Source: Gemmiger_A avium | Lineage (GTDB): Bacteria > Bacillota > Clostridia > Oscillospirales > Ruminococcaceae | Reading direction: 5' to 3' | DNA length: 28,512 bases | Assembly: GCA_019114585.1 (NCBI GenBank) | Contig: DXFE01000014.1 | Coordinates: 1-28,512 of the forward strand | Translations under genes and position numbers: made by a program | Notes under the pieces: generated by a model | The model's database searches: none | Told to the model about the DNA's origin: nothing | Seen by the model: only the letters and a program-made list of their open reading frames with translations | Shown: positions 1-8,819 of the stretch, in pieces | How the letters are laid out: the number at the start of each line of letters is the position of its first letter | Position numbering within the stretch: the first letter of the stretch is position 1

Positions 1-42
1 CCATAAACGGTTGGCGCGGGCCTTACTTTTTTATAATATCCC

Positions 43-106
43 ATGGCCGAAGATATTCGGCCATAATTTCCGGGGGGTATGGGGGGATAGGTTCTATCCC
101 CCCATA
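43..106. repeat. Two inverted repeats after the glf gene
   Basis: Two perfect hairpins lie between the window edge and the stop of the mutase gene. One has 9-bp arms at 43-51 and 56-64 (ATGGCCGAA/TTCGGCCAT). The other has 13-bp arms at 78-90 and 94-106 with a 3-nt loop. Their place after the minus-strand gene suggests transcript ends. Neither is followed by a T-run on the minus strand, so termination is a guess. A TATAAT at 32-37 has no good -35 partner. Confidence 0.4.
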
Positions 107-123
107 TCAGCCTCCAGATTCGC

Positions 124-1242
124 TTACTCCCCAAACTCCGCGTCCACGGCGTCCAGGGCGGCGGCGATGACCTTGTCCATGTCGTAGTAGCGGTACTGGC
201 CCAGCCGTCCGCCGAAAATCACGTCCGGGCGGGTAGCGGCCAGGGCCTTGTACTTCTCGTACAGGGCGGTGTTCTTTTCATCGTTCACCGGGTAATAGGG
301 CTCGGCGCCGGGGGTCCACTCGGTGGAATACTCCCGGCTGATCACCGTCTTGTCCGCATCACCCGCCCCAAACTCAAAATGCTTGTGCTCGATGATGCGG
401 GTATAGGGCACCTCCCGGTCGGTGTAGTTCACCACCGCGTTGCCCTGGTAGTTGCCGGTATCGGTGAGCAGCTCGGTCTCAAACCGCACGGTGCGGTACT
501 CCAGCGGGCCGTAGCAGAAATCAAAGAACCGGTCGATCTGGCCGGTAAAGACTGTGCGGGCGGCGATCTCCGGCTCGGCGGCGATCAGGTCGAAATAATC
601 GGTGTTCAGCCGCACCTCCGCGTCCGCCAGCATCTGCTCCACAATCGCGTCGTACCCGCCGATGGGAATCCCCTGATGGGGGTCGGAGAAATAGTTGTTG
701 TCGTAGATAAAGCGCAGCGGCAGCCGCTTGATGATAAAGGCCGGCAGCTCGGTACAGGGCCGTCCCCACTGCTTTTCGGTGTACCCCTTGACCAGCTTCT
801 CGTACACGTCCCGGCCCACCAGCTTCAGCGCCTGTTCCTCCAGGTTCTTCGGCTCGGTGATGTTCAGTTCCGCGATCTGCCCCTCAATGATGGCCTTCGC
901 CTCGGCGGGGGTACGGATGCCCCACATCCTGGAAAAGGTGTTCATGTTGAAAGGCATGTTGTACAGCTCGTCCTTGTACACCGCGATGGGGCTGTTCACG
1001 TAATGGTTGAACCGGGCAAACCGGTTCACATACTCCCACACCCGCTCGTCGGAGGTATGGAAGATATGGGCGCCGTACTGATGCACCCGGATGCCCGCCA
1101 CCGTCTCGCAATGGATGTTACCGGCGATGTGATCCCGCTTGTCGATCACCAGGCAGGACTTGCCGCGCCGGGCCGCCTCGTGGGCAAACACCGCCCCGAA
1201 CAGCCCCGCGCCCACGATCAGATAATCGTACCGCTTGCGCAT
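124..1242 (-). CDS. glf: UDP-galactopyranose mutase
   Basis: This 372-residue flavoenzyme interconverts UDP-galactopyranose and UDP-galactofuranose in the cytoplasm, supplying Galf for surface glycans. The N-terminus carries the FAD dinucleotide motif GAGLFG (residues 11-16), then the family signature around DKRDHIAGN and QYGAHIFHT. Further family blocks such as YTEKQWGR and the C-terminal GRLGQYRYYDMD are present, and the length is usual for the family. I chose the ATG at 1242 because AAAGGAGA lies just upstream; a longer open frame to 1305 only overlaps the preceding gene. The gene follows the GT2 gene by 13 bp, and its ribosome site overlaps that gene's stop, so the two are co-transcribed and probably translationally linked. 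The pairing suggests that the neighbouring transferase works on a Galf-containing polymer, which is inference. Confidence 0.94.
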   Translation of the reverse strand: MRKRYDYLIVGAGLFGAVFAHEAARRGKSCLVIDKRDHIAGNIHCETVAGIRVHQYGAHIFHTSDERVWEYVNRFARFNHYVNSPIAVYKDELYNMPFNMNTFSRMWGIRTPAEAKAIIEGQIAELNITEPKNLEEQALKLVGRDVYEKLVKGYTEKQWGRPCTELPAFIIKRLPLRFIYDNNYFSDPHQGIPIGGYDAIVEQMLADAEVRLNTDYFDLIAAEPEIAARTVFTGQIDRFFDFCYGPLEYRTVRFETELLTDTGNYQGNAVVNYTDREVPYTRIIEHKHFEFGAGDADKTVISREYSTEWTPGAEPYYPVNDEKNTALYEKYKALAATRPDVIFGGRLGQYRYYDMDKVIAAALDAVDAEFGE

Positions 1243-1255
1243 ATCCGTTCTCCTT

Positions 1256-2272
1256 TCAGTTGAACCCGAACAGCTTCTGGCTGATCTTGTAGCACAGCAC
1301 CGCAAACCCGCGGCCCGCGGAGCCCGGCAGGTTCATCACCCGGCCCATCAGGCCATAGCGCAGCTGTTTGTACAGGCCCGCGTCCTTCTGCTCGATCCAC
1401 TGCCACAGCGCCTGCTTTTTGGCCAGCAGCTCCGGCGTACCGCCCCGCAGCATCAGCACGCTGGACACGGTGGTGATGATCTCCAGATAGTTGTACATAT
1501 ACTGGCGCAGCCGGGCCGGTTCCACCCGGGGCAGATCCACCTGCTCGATCATCAGCTGGTTGACCCGGATCTGCTGGTCGATGCGGCGGATCATGGTCTG
1601 CTCCTGCACCGACTGGCCTTCCCGGCCGATGTAATAATGGTACAGATCCACGTCCAGATAATACAAGGTGCGCACATAGGGCATGGGCACGTAGACAAAC
1701 AGGTTATCCACATAGAAGGTGTGGCGGGGCAGATCCAGGCCGCAGTCCCGCAGAACCTGGGTGCGGTAGATCACCGAATGCATCAGGATATACTGGCCCC
1801 GATGCAGCTTGCCCACCTCATCCCAGGTAAGGGGGCGGTTCTGGGGCAGGGCGTTGCCGTACTTCATGACCTTTTTATGGGCCGCGCCCACCTTGTCGTA
1901 GATGAAGTTGCTGATCAGCAGATCCACGGTGGGCTGGCTGTTCACAAAGCCCCGCAGGGCGGCCAGCACCTTGGCAAAGGCGGCTTCATCCAGCCAGTCG
2001 TCGGAATCCACCACCTTGAAATAGGCGCCGGTAGCAGCCCGCACGCCGGCCATGACCGCGGCGCCGTGGCCGCCGTTCTCCTGGTGGATGGCCCGCACGA
2101 TATCCGGGTGGGCAGCCTGGTATTCGTCGGCGATGGCGGCGGTGTTATCCTTGGAACCGTCGTCCACGATGAGGATCTCCACCTCGTCACCGCCGGTCAG
2201 CAGCGCGTCGATGCAATGACGCATGTAATCCTGGGAATTGTAGCAGGGGACCGCAATGGACAGAAGCTTCAC
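1256..2272 (-). CDS. GT2 family glycosyltransferase
   Basis: This 338-residue GT-A fold transferase should move a sugar from a nucleotide donor to a surface glycan at the inner face of the membrane. The start MKLLSIAVPCYNSQDY is the classic GT2 opening. VDDGS at 36-40 and DSDDW at 89-93 are the nucleotide and metal-binding aspartate motifs, and ENGGHGAA (65-72) is also typical. The C-terminal part (about 200-338) is less conserved and has no obvious membrane segment. The start is a GTG at 2272, chosen because AAAGGAGGA lies 8 nt upstream. It is the first gene of a two-gene unit with glf. Donor and acceptor cannot be read from the sequence; Galf transfer is only suggested by the partner gene. 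Confidence 0.9.
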   Translation of the reverse strand: MKLLSIAVPCYNSQDYMRHCIDALLTGGDEVEILIVDDGSKDNTAAIADEYQAAHPDIVRAIHQENGGHGAAVMAGVRAATGAYFKVVDSDDWLDEAAFAKVLAALRGFVNSQPTVDLLISNFIYDKVGAAHKKVMKYGNALPQNRPLTWDEVGKLHRGQYILMHSVIYRTQVLRDCGLDLPRHTFYVDNLFVYVPMPYVRTLYYLDVDLYHYYIGREGQSVQEQTMIRRIDQQIRVNQLMIEQVDLPRVEPARLRQYMYNYLEIITTVSSVLMLRGGTPELLAKKQALWQWIEQKDAGLYKQLRYGLMGRVMNLPGSAGRGFAVLCYKISQKLFGFN

Positions 2273-2332
2273 GCTCGTCGTCCTCCTTTTGGTTGTTTGT
2301 TAGGGGCGCGGCGCAACACCGCACACACAGAT

Positions 2333-2361
2333 ATTATACACGATTTTTGGGTAAATGGGGT
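2333..2361 (-). promoter_or_regulatory. Candidate promoter of the GT2-glf unit
   Basis: On the minus strand a perfect TATAAT (2338-2333) lies about 60 bp before the GTG of the glycosyltransferase gene. The hexamer 17 bp further upstream (ACCCCA, 2361-2356) is a poor -35. TTCACC is better but sits 20 bp away. The -10 is convincing and the rest is weak. Confidence 0.45.
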
Positions 2362-2426
2362 GAAAAATTTGACTTTTCCCAATGATAGAACGAATCAGGG
2401 CGGCTTCGGCTTTCAAAACCCGAAGC

Positions 2427-2458
2427 AAAAAACCGTCCCGGCGGGGCCGGGACGGTTT
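2427..2458 (-). terminator. Rho-independent terminator after the GtrA-like gene
   Basis: A 12-bp stem (2430-2441 with 2447-2458) with a 5-nt loop is followed on the minus strand by a run of six T (2432-2427). It sits 17 bp beyond the GtrA-like stop and closes the GH3-gtrA unit. Confidence 0.88.
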
Positions 2459-2474
2459 GCAAGGCAGGGCAGGC

Positions 2475-3026
2475 TCAGGCCTTCTGGGCACCCTCGGGGA
2501 AGATCTTCTTGTTGACGAAGAAGAACACCACCATCGAGATGCCGCCGTTGAGCACGGTGGTGCCGATGTTGTAGATGAAGTCGGGCACGAACATACCGGC
2601 TACCGCCACCCAGATGCAGTTGATGGAGTTGACGATGCAGGTGATGACGATGAAGGCCGCCACATACCAGGCGATCTGGGGCCCGATCTTGCCCTTGGAG
2701 CGGAACACGAAGCTGCGCTGGATGGGGAAGTTGACCATCTCGCCGATGACCATGGCCACCATGTAGGCGCAGAAGTAGGCAAGGCCGCCGTGGGCCTGGT
2801 CGTAGCCCAGGATGTTCCACTCAAAGGTCTCGCCGAACAGGGTCAGCGGGATGCCGGGCCAGCCGAAGCTGGCGTCGCCCAGAAAAGCGAACGCCGCCGG
2901 CAGGAAGGTAAGCATCAGGTACTTGAATACAGTGATCAGGTTGCTCACGATGACGAACAGGCCGCCCTCCCGCACCCATTTGGCGGCGGCGGGGTGCTTG
3001 GCCGCAAAATCGTTCCAGAACTTCAT
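2475..3026 (-). CDS. GtrA-like polytopic membrane protein
   Basis: A 183-residue inner-membrane protein with about four hydrophobic segments: roughly 22-43, 78-98, 118-140 and 150-170. The spacing, plus conserved features such as the F-P-I-Q-R-S-F-V-F-R block in the second half (compare N.FxW..VF in the family), fit GtrA/DPMS-type proteins. These help flip lipid-linked sugars or are found with glycosyltransferases. The ATG at 3026 is preceded by AAGGAGG; the open frame further upstream has no support. It lies 73 bp after the first GH3 gene and before a strong terminator, so it is the last gene of that unit. The family call is by pattern. Coupling to a beta-glucosidase is unusual, and its role there is unknown. 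Confidence 0.75.
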   Translation of the reverse strand: MKFWNDFAAKHPAAAKWVREGGLFVIVSNLITVFKYLMLTFLPAAFAFLGDASFGWPGIPLTLFGETFEWNILGYDQAHGGLAYFCAYMVAMVIGEMVNFPIQRSFVFRSKGKIGPQIAWYVAAFIVITCIVNSINCIWVAVAGMFVPDFIYNIGTTVLNGGISMVVFFFVNKKIFPEGAQKA

Positions 3027-3099
3027 TCGGTGTTTCCTCCTTGTACCAGGCGTTTTTCCAGGCCGCGTTGCGCCTGGTCGTAGACAGATTGCGGGCGTA

Positions 3100-5517
3100 T
3101 CAGCCCTGGGCGGCCTTTTTCTCGGCCTTGGCGGCTTTGGCGGCATTGCGCCAGCCGCGCCAGACCTGGCCCACACCCTTGCAGAAATGGCCGTTGACCA
3201 TAACCAGGATGCCCTCGGCCATCTCCATGGTCACCATGCCGTTCATCATCTTGCCGATGCCGCGGAAGGGCATGTTGTAGATGAACTGGATGTTCAGATC
3301 GGGCACACCGCTCTCTTCGCTCTTCTGCTTTTTCTTGGTCAGAACGCGCCAGGCGAACCGGGCCAGGGCGCTCTTGGCGTAGTACATCTGGCCGATGGCG
3401 TCGTTCATCTGCAGCGGGGCGCTTTCGTCCCAGCGGGCGGGCGGCAGTTCACGGCCCAGCAGGGCGGTGAAGTCCGCGTCGCTCACCTGTGCCACCCGGC
3501 CGGTGCGGTAGGGCTCCGGCGGAATGGCGGGGGTGCCGCTGCCCTCCACCGCCAGGGTACCGGCCAGGCGGATGTCGTGGCAGTTGGCGCCGATCTCCAG
3601 GCGGTATTCCCCGCTCTCCACCCGCCAGCCGCCGGCTGCGGTGTCGAAGTAGCGGAACGCCTTGTCATCCAGCGGGATGGTAACGGTCTTGCTCTCGCCC
3701 GGCTCCAGCCAGACCTTGGCAAAGCCCTTCAGCTCCCGCACGGGGCGGCCGGCCTGGCTGCCGGGCAGGCCCACGTACAGCTGGGCCACCTCGGCGCCCC
3801 GGCGCTTGCCGGTGTTGGTGAGGGTGAAGGTCACCGCCCCGGCGCTCACCTTCAGGTCGGAGTAGGCAAACTCGGTGTAGCTCAGGCCGTAGCCGAACAC
3901 GAAACGCACCGGCTTTTCCACCGTCTCGTAGTACCGGTAGCCCACGTACAGGCCCTCCCGGTATTCGCTGGTGCGGCAGGGGCTGGGCCAGTAGGCGGCG
4001 CTGGGGTTGTCCTCCAGGGCCAGGGGCCAGGTCTCGCTCAGGCGGCCGGAAGGCTCAGCCTGACCGGTAACAATCCGCAGCAAAGCGGACGCGCCGGCCT
4101 GGCCGCCCAGACCGCCGTACAGCAGCGCCTGGCAGTGGATCAGCCAGGGGGCCTCCACCGCGCTGCCGCCCGCCAGCAGAACCGCCACACGGGGGTTCAC
4201 CGCGGCTACCTCTTCCAGCACCCGCACCTGGTTGGCGGGGATGCGCATATGGGTGCGGTCCACACCCTCGCTCTCGCTGATCTCGGGCAGGCCCATGTAC
4301 AGCAGCACCACGTCGGCCTTTTTGGCCAGCTCCACGGCGGCCCGCAGCAGCTCCTCGTTGGGCTTGTCGGCCCGCTCGAAGCCGGCGGCGTAGCCCACCA
4401 CCTCCAGCGGGAACTGGTTCAGCACCTGCCGGGCGCTCTCCAGCTTGGTGGGGTTCACGTTGCTGCTGCCCGCGCCCTGGTAACGGGGGGTATCGGCAAA
4501 GTCGCCGATCACCGCCACCCTGGCGCCCGCGGCCAGCGGCAGCAGGTTGCCGTCGTTCTTCAGCAGAACGGCGCTCTGCTCGGCCGCCTTGCTGCTCAGC
4601 GCGTGGTGGGCCTCCACGTCCAGCTTGACCTCGCCGGCGGCCTTGCGGGCCGCGTCGGTGCGCAGGGCGAACTCCAGGATCTCGTCCACCCGCTCGTCCA
4701 CCAGTGCCTCGTCGATCACGCCGGCCCGCACGGCGGCGGCCAGCTGCCGGTCGCTGTCACCGGCGGTGCCGGGCATCTCCAGGGTGGAACCGGCGCGCAC
4801 GCCCTCCACATGGTCGTTGGAGCCGCCCCAGTCGGTGACCACCACACCGTCGAAGCCCCATTCATCCCGCAGGATATCCCGCAGCAGATGGGGGTCTTCG
4901 TTGGTGTAGACCTCGTTGATCTGGTTGTAGGAACTCATGATCGCGCCGGGTCTCCCCTCCCGGACGGCGATCTCAAAGTTGGTCAGGTAGATCTCCCGCA
5001 GCGTGCGCTCGTCCACCACGCTGTCGTTGGCCATGCGGCGCAACTCCTGGCTGTTGGCGGCAAAGTGCTTGGGGCAGGCGGACACGCCCTTGCTCTGGAT
5101 GCCCCGGATGTACCCGGCGGCCATCTTGCCGGCCAGGTAGGGGTCCTCGCTGAAATACTCAAAGTTGCGCCCGCACAGGGGGCTGCGCTTGATGTTGAGG
5201 CCCGGCCCCAGCACCATGTTGACCTTCTGGGCCAGGGCTTCCTCGCCCAGGGCCGCGCCCACGGCCTCGCCCAGGGCGGGGTCCCAGCTGTTGGCCACGG
5301 CGGCCGCGGTGGGCCAGCAGGTGGCCGGCTCGCTGGCGTTCAGGCCCAGATGGTCGCCCTCCCCCATCTGCTTGCGCAGGCCGGTGGGGCCGTCGGACAA
5401 AAAGGCGCTGGGCACCTCCAGCCGGGGCACCGGCCGGGTGGTCCAAACGTCCCGCCCGGACAAAAGCCCGCACTTCTCCTCCAGGGTCAGCTGCCGGATC
5501 AGATCGGCATGTTTCAT
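3100..5517 (-). CDS. GH3 beta-glucosidase, cytoplasmic
   Basis: An 805-residue retaining glycosidase that should release terminal beta-linked glucose or a related sugar. The order is canonical: GH3 N-terminal barrel (about 30-285), GH3 C-terminal domain (about 310-515), fibronectin-III-like domain (about 560-655), then a C-terminal tail (675-805) seen in many clostridial enzymes. The catalytic nucleophile is Asp229 in VVVTDWGG; substrate residues are in KHFAANSQE (Lys150-His151) and GRNFEYFSED (Arg117). There is no signal peptide, so it probably acts on sugars already imported. The ATG at 5517 has AAAGGAGC upstream. It is followed by the GtrA-like gene, and a second, very different GH3 lies upstream in the same direction. 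The exact linkage cannot be told from sequence. Confidence 0.93.
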   Translation of the reverse strand: MKHADLIRQLTLEEKCGLLSGRDVWTTRPVPRLEVPSAFLSDGPTGLRKQMGEGDHLGLNASEPATCWPTAAAVANSWDPALGEAVGAALGEEALAQKVNMVLGPGLNIKRSPLCGRNFEYFSEDPYLAGKMAAGYIRGIQSKGVSACPKHFAANSQELRRMANDSVVDERTLREIYLTNFEIAVREGRPGAIMSSYNQINEVYTNEDPHLLRDILRDEWGFDGVVVTDWGGSNDHVEGVRAGSTLEMPGTAGDSDRQLAAAVRAGVIDEALVDERVDEILEFALRTDAARKAAGEVKLDVEAHHALSSKAAEQSAVLLKNDGNLLPLAAGARVAVIGDFADTPRYQGAGSSNVNPTKLESARQVLNQFPLEVVGYAAGFERADKPNEELLRAAVELAKKADVVLLYMGLPEISESEGVDRTHMRIPANQVRVLEEVAAVNPRVAVLLAGGSAVEAPWLIHCQALLYGGLGGQAGASALLRIVTGQAEPSGRLSETWPLALEDNPSAAYWPSPCRTSEYREGLYVGYRYYETVEKPVRFVFGYGLSYTEFAYSDLKVSAGAVTFTLTNTGKRRGAEVAQLYVGLPGSQAGRPVRELKGFAKVWLEPGESKTVTIPLDDKAFRYFDTAAGGWRVESGEYRLEIGANCHDIRLAGTLAVEGSGTPAIPPEPYRTGRVAQVSDADFTALLGRELPPARWDESAPLQMNDAIGQMYYAKSALARFAWRVLTKKKQKSEESGVPDLNIQFIYNMPFRGIGKMMNGMVTMEMAEGILVMVNGHFCKGVGQVWRGWRNAAKAAKAEKKAAQG

Positions 5518-5585
5518 AGTGTGCAGCTCCTTTCATCTTATAGCGGCCCGGTAAGGCCTTTTCAATGCGTTGATCAAAGCAGGGC

Positions 5586-5617
5586 GGCGGGGCGGCCCGC
5601 TGTTCGGGCCGCCCGCC
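5586..5617 (-). terminator. GC-rich hairpin between the two GH3 genes
   Basis: A strong stem, with 9 perfect pairs (5591-5599 with 5605-5613) extendable past one bulge, lies about 105 bp after the stop of the permuted GH3 gene. The minus strand shows no T-run after it, so it may end transcription only partly. The rest of 5518-5722 is GC-rich with further short hairpins. Confidence 0.4.
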
Positions 5618-5722
5618 TTACTCTCCCTCTGGCCCGGGGCCCCGCAATGGCCCCGGAACCGGCGGCAGGCCGCCGGGGGGTGTTGGCCCCACGGCGGCCC
5701 GCCTGCTGCCGCAAGGTGCGGA

Positions 5723-8662
5723 TCAGTTGGTCTTGGGTTCAGCGTCGGAAGTTTCCTTCTTCTGCTTCACATAGCTGCGGATGGTCAGAACCTCCAGCAG
5801 CACCAGCACAACGCCCAGCGCCACATCGGCGGCGATAAAGGCGATCTGCCAGCCGGGCATGCCCGGATTCAGGTTCTCTTCCATGTACGCGCGGCTGTTG
5901 ACCACGGTGTACAGGATGTTCTTGCAGGCCTGACGCATGGCCAGAACGCCGGTGGCGCTGGTGGTGTCAGACACGTAGTTGGTCCCGGTGGGGTAGTTCA
6001 CCAGGCAGAAGTCGGTGCCGTTGCGGATGGCCTGGTCGGCGTTCATGTAGCCGTACACACCGAAGTAGTCGGTCAGGACCATGCCCACGAAGCCCCATTC
6101 CTCACGCAGGACGGTGTTGCACAGGGCGTAGCAGCCGCCGGCCCACTCGGCACCCACGTAGTTGAAGGAAGACATCACCGCGTCGGCGCCGCCCTCCTTG
6201 ACGCTGATCTCGAAGGGCTTCAGGTAGATCTCACGGATGGACTGCTCGTTGGCCCAGGTGCACAGCATGCTGTTGCGGTTGGTTTCCTGGTCGTTCAGAG
6301 CGTAGTGCTTGATGTAAGCGTAGACGCCGTAGGTCTCGGCGCCCTGGATGGCCTGGGCAGCCAGCTTGCCGCTGAGCACGCCGTCCTCGGAGTAGTACTC
6401 GAAGTTACGGCCGCTGAAAGCGGAGCGGTGGATGTTCATGGCGGGGGCGTACCAGCCGGACACGTCCAGATCGTCCGCCATGCGGCCGATGGAGGCGCCG
6501 AACTTGTACACGGTGTCGGTGTTCCAGGTGGAAGCCATCAGCACGGTGCCGGCAAAGCCGATGGAACCCTGCTGGGTGAAGTTGTTGTTGATGGAAGCAG
6601 GACCGTCACAGTCGTAGGTCTGCACCTTCTCGATGCTGGTGATGGGGGCGGTCTGGTAGCCGCCCATGGCGATCAGCTCGCTCATCTCGGACACGGTCAG
6701 CTGATCCAGGAAGGTATCCCACTTCGCGTCGTCGTAGGCCACGCCGCGCATATCCACCAGGTTCAGGCCGTTCTTGGCGCCGGTGGTGGGCATCACGTCG
6801 TCGGCGTTGTTGTGCTCAGTCGGATCGTAGTTGGCGTTGTTGATGAAGGTGGCCTTGGCCTCGTCGCTCATGGACAGGCCGGCGGGGGCGGCGGTGGCCT
6901 CAGCGTAGTTGGCGAAGTGGTCGGCACGGGACAGGTAGGTCACGTCGCCCTCCACGGCCTCAAACTGGTTGGTAACAGCGGTCTTGTCGGTGGAACGGCC
7001 CTCGTCGTAGGTGATGGTGGCGGGCACGTTGTAGACTTCGCTGTCCAGGATGGTGTGGGAATCGCTGTTGATGCTGATGATGTAGTCGCCGGCCTCCAGC
7101 ACGTAGGCGGCAGCGCCGTAGGTGTCGTAGGAAGCCATGTCCTCCGCCTTGAAGCTGATGGTCAGGGTCTGGCTCTCGCCGGGCTCCAGCACGTCGGTCT
7201 TGTCAAAGGCAACCAGGTTGGCGGTGGCCTTCTCGATGCCGCCGTTGGTGTAGGGCGGGTTGTAGTAAACCTCCACCACGTTCTTGCCGGCCACGCTGCC
7301 GGTGTTGGTGACGGTCACGTCAAAGCTCAGGGTGCCGTCGCTCTCGGAGATGGGGCCCATCTCCTGGGTAAAGGTGGTGTAGCTCAGGCCGTAGCCAAAG
7401 GGATACAAAACGGTGGAATCGTAGTCGATCAGACCTTCGGCGGCGGCGGTCTCGTAGAACTTGTAGCCCACGTAGATGCCTTCCACATAGTTCACAAAGC
7501 TGGGCAGAGCGGTGGTTTCCTGCTGGGTCATGAAGTTGGTGGAAACCACGGCATGCTCGTCCATGTTGTCATAGGTGAACTGGCCGAAGTTGTTGACGAT
7601 GGGGGTGTTGAACAGGTCGTACAGGAAGGTGTCCACGGTCTTGCCGGAGGGGTTCACCGCGCCGGCGATGACCTGGCCCACCGCGTCGAAGCCGTTCTGG
7701 CCGGGGCAGGGAGTGTAGATCGCGGCATCCACGTCATACTCCTTCAGGAAGCCCAGCTCCATGGCGTTGTTGGTGTTGATCAGAACGATGACGTTTTCAA
7801 AGTTCTCGCAGACCATCTGGAGCATCTCTTCCTCACGGTTGCTCAGCTCCAGGTAGTGGTCGCCCTCGTCCCAGTCGTTGCCCTCGTTCAGGGTGTCGTC
7901 GTAGACGCCGTTGAAGTAGGAGTTGCCGGTGACGGAGTCGCGCTCCAGCCAGCTGCCGTCCACAACAGCGGCCATGTCGGTGGGCATATCGGCGTTCTCG
8001 CCGCCCGGACGGGAGATGACCACCAGGGCGGTGTCGCTGAACTCCTTGGCGCCGCTCATCAGCTCATCGCTGTAGGCGTTCACGTTGGGTTCGGGCAGGG
8101 TCCAGTCCTGGGCCCACATGCCCACGCTGGGGCGCTCGGCCTGGTAGGCCTCGTAGAAGTCCACCAGATCCTGGTTCACATTCAGGCCGGCGTTCTTCAG
8201 GCCGGTGATCAGGTCGGTCACAGCGTACTGATCGTTCAGCGCGCCGGAACCCACGCCGCCGTAGACCGGCGCGGTGGAAGCCCAGCCGAAGACGTTCAGG
8301 TTGTCGCCGGAAGCCAGCGGCAGCGCGCCGTTGTTCTCCAGCAGGGTCACACCTTCGCTGACCAGCTCGGTATTGACCTCATAGGCCTCGGCCATGCTCT
8401 CCTCGGTGATGGAGCCGCCGCCCATGGCCAGGTTGATCACCGTGAACATAGGGCCAAAGCAGATCAGGTTGACGGTAATGATCAGGGCCAGCAGCAGCGC
8501 AATGCCCGCCTCTTTGCGCACCAGCGCCTTGAGGGGACGGCGCAGCTTGGCCGCCGCGATGATGGCCACAATGGCCAGCAGCAACACAATCCCGAAGCCG
8601 ATCAGCTGGGATTTCATGCTGTTGAGCACATTGAGGACGTCTGCGATGTTGATTTGCAGCAT
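5723..8662 (-). CDS. Domain-permuted, membrane-anchored GH3 glycosidase
   Basis: A 979-residue GH3 enzyme whose domains are in swapped order. Residues 20-38 and 53-75 are hydrophobic membrane segments. The GH3 C-terminal domain comes first (about 93-360, with GVTLLENNGALPL and YGGVGSG), then a fibronectin-III-like domain (about 443-533). The catalytic barrel comes last (about 648-888), with GRNFEYYSEDG, KHYALNDQE (Lys785-His786) and the nucleophile Asp865 in VLTDYFG. A third membrane segment (about 938-958) and a charged tail end the protein. The swapped order is known from some ruminococcal beta-glucosidases. I chose the ATG at 8662 because AAGGAGG lies 9 nt upstream; the open frame to 8878 has no ribosome site and crosses the terminator of the next unit. 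The catalytic part probably faces outward. Confidence 0.92.
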   Translation of the reverse strand: MLQINIADVLNVLNSMKSQLIGFGIVLLLAIVAIIAAAKLRRPLKALVRKEAGIALLLALIITVNLICFGPMFTVINLAMGGGSITEESMAEAYEVNTELVSEGVTLLENNGALPLASGDNLNVFGWASTAPVYGGVGSGALNDQYAVTDLITGLKNAGLNVNQDLVDFYEAYQAERPSVGMWAQDWTLPEPNVNAYSDELMSGAKEFSDTALVVISRPGGENADMPTDMAAVVDGSWLERDSVTGNSYFNGVYDDTLNEGNDWDEGDHYLELSNREEEMLQMVCENFENVIVLINTNNAMELGFLKEYDVDAAIYTPCPGQNGFDAVGQVIAGAVNPSGKTVDTFLYDLFNTPIVNNFGQFTYDNMDEHAVVSTNFMTQQETTALPSFVNYVEGIYVGYKFYETAAAEGLIDYDSTVLYPFGYGLSYTTFTQEMGPISESDGTLSFDVTVTNTGSVAGKNVVEVYYNPPYTNGGIEKATANLVAFDKTDVLEPGESQTLTISFKAEDMASYDTYGAAAYVLEAGDYIISINSDSHTILDSEVYNVPATITYDEGRSTDKTAVTNQFEAVEGDVTYLSRADHFANYAEATAAPAGLSMSDEAKATFINNANYDPTEHNNADDVMPTTGAKNGLNLVDMRGVAYDDAKWDTFLDQLTVSEMSELIAMGGYQTAPITSIEKVQTYDCDGPASINNNFTQQGSIGFAGTVLMASTWNTDTVYKFGASIGRMADDLDVSGWYAPAMNIHRSAFSGRNFEYYSEDGVLSGKLAAQAIQGAETYGVYAYIKHYALNDQETNRNSMLCTWANEQSIREIYLKPFEISVKEGGADAVMSSFNYVGAEWAGGCYALCNTVLREEWGFVGMVLTDYFGVYGYMNADQAIRNGTDFCLVNYPTGTNYVSDTTSATGVLAMRQACKNILYTVVNSRAYMEENLNPGMPGWQIAFIAADVALGVVLVLLEVLTIRSYVKQKKETSDAEPKTN

Positions 8663-8757
8663 TTCAAGTTCCTCCTTCTGTCCGGGCTGCCCCACCCTGC
8701 CGGGGCCATGCCTCTTTCGGGTATACTCTAGCATACATTTCAAAAGAATTTTACAGC

Positions 8758-8787
8758 TTCTGCACGAAACGCTCACATTCTGCGCAA
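8758..8787. promoter_or_regulatory. Direct repeat before the permuted GH3 gene
   Basis: Two 10-bp copies, TTCTGCACGA (8758-8767) and TTCTGCGCAA (8778-8787), repeat with a 20-bp period on the plus strand. Downstream on the minus strand lies a weak promoter, TTCTTT-N17-TATACC (about 8748-8720). Tandem direct repeats two helical turns apart are how LytTR regulators bind, and such a regulator is encoded just upstream. The motif is not a good match to known LytTR boxes, so the link is a guess. Confidence 0.35.
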
Positions 8788-8819
8788 GTTGCGGGTGAGT
8801 CTGTACATTTTTGACAAAC

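Noticed and set aside
11..37. TTGGCG and TATAAT on the plus strand at the window's left edge
   Set aside because: The spacer is only 15 bp, and no plus-strand gene follows.
5537..5565. TTGAAA-N17-TATAAG before the first GH3 gene
   Set aside because: The spacing is ideal, but the start point would fall inside the ribosome site (5526-5533), leaving almost no leader. I could not call it a working promoter.
2812..5838. Very long open frame on the plus strand opposite the first GH3 gene
   Set aside because: It is antisense to a gene with clear catalytic motifs and conserved domains, its translation is low-complexity and rich in Gly, Ala, His and Val, and it has no ribosome site. It is a by-product of high GC at third positions.
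5570..8731. Plus-strand open frame of over 1000 codons opposite the permuted GH3
   Set aside because: Same reason: it mirrors a real gene, shows no recognisable domain, and starts within a GC-rich intergenic hairpin.
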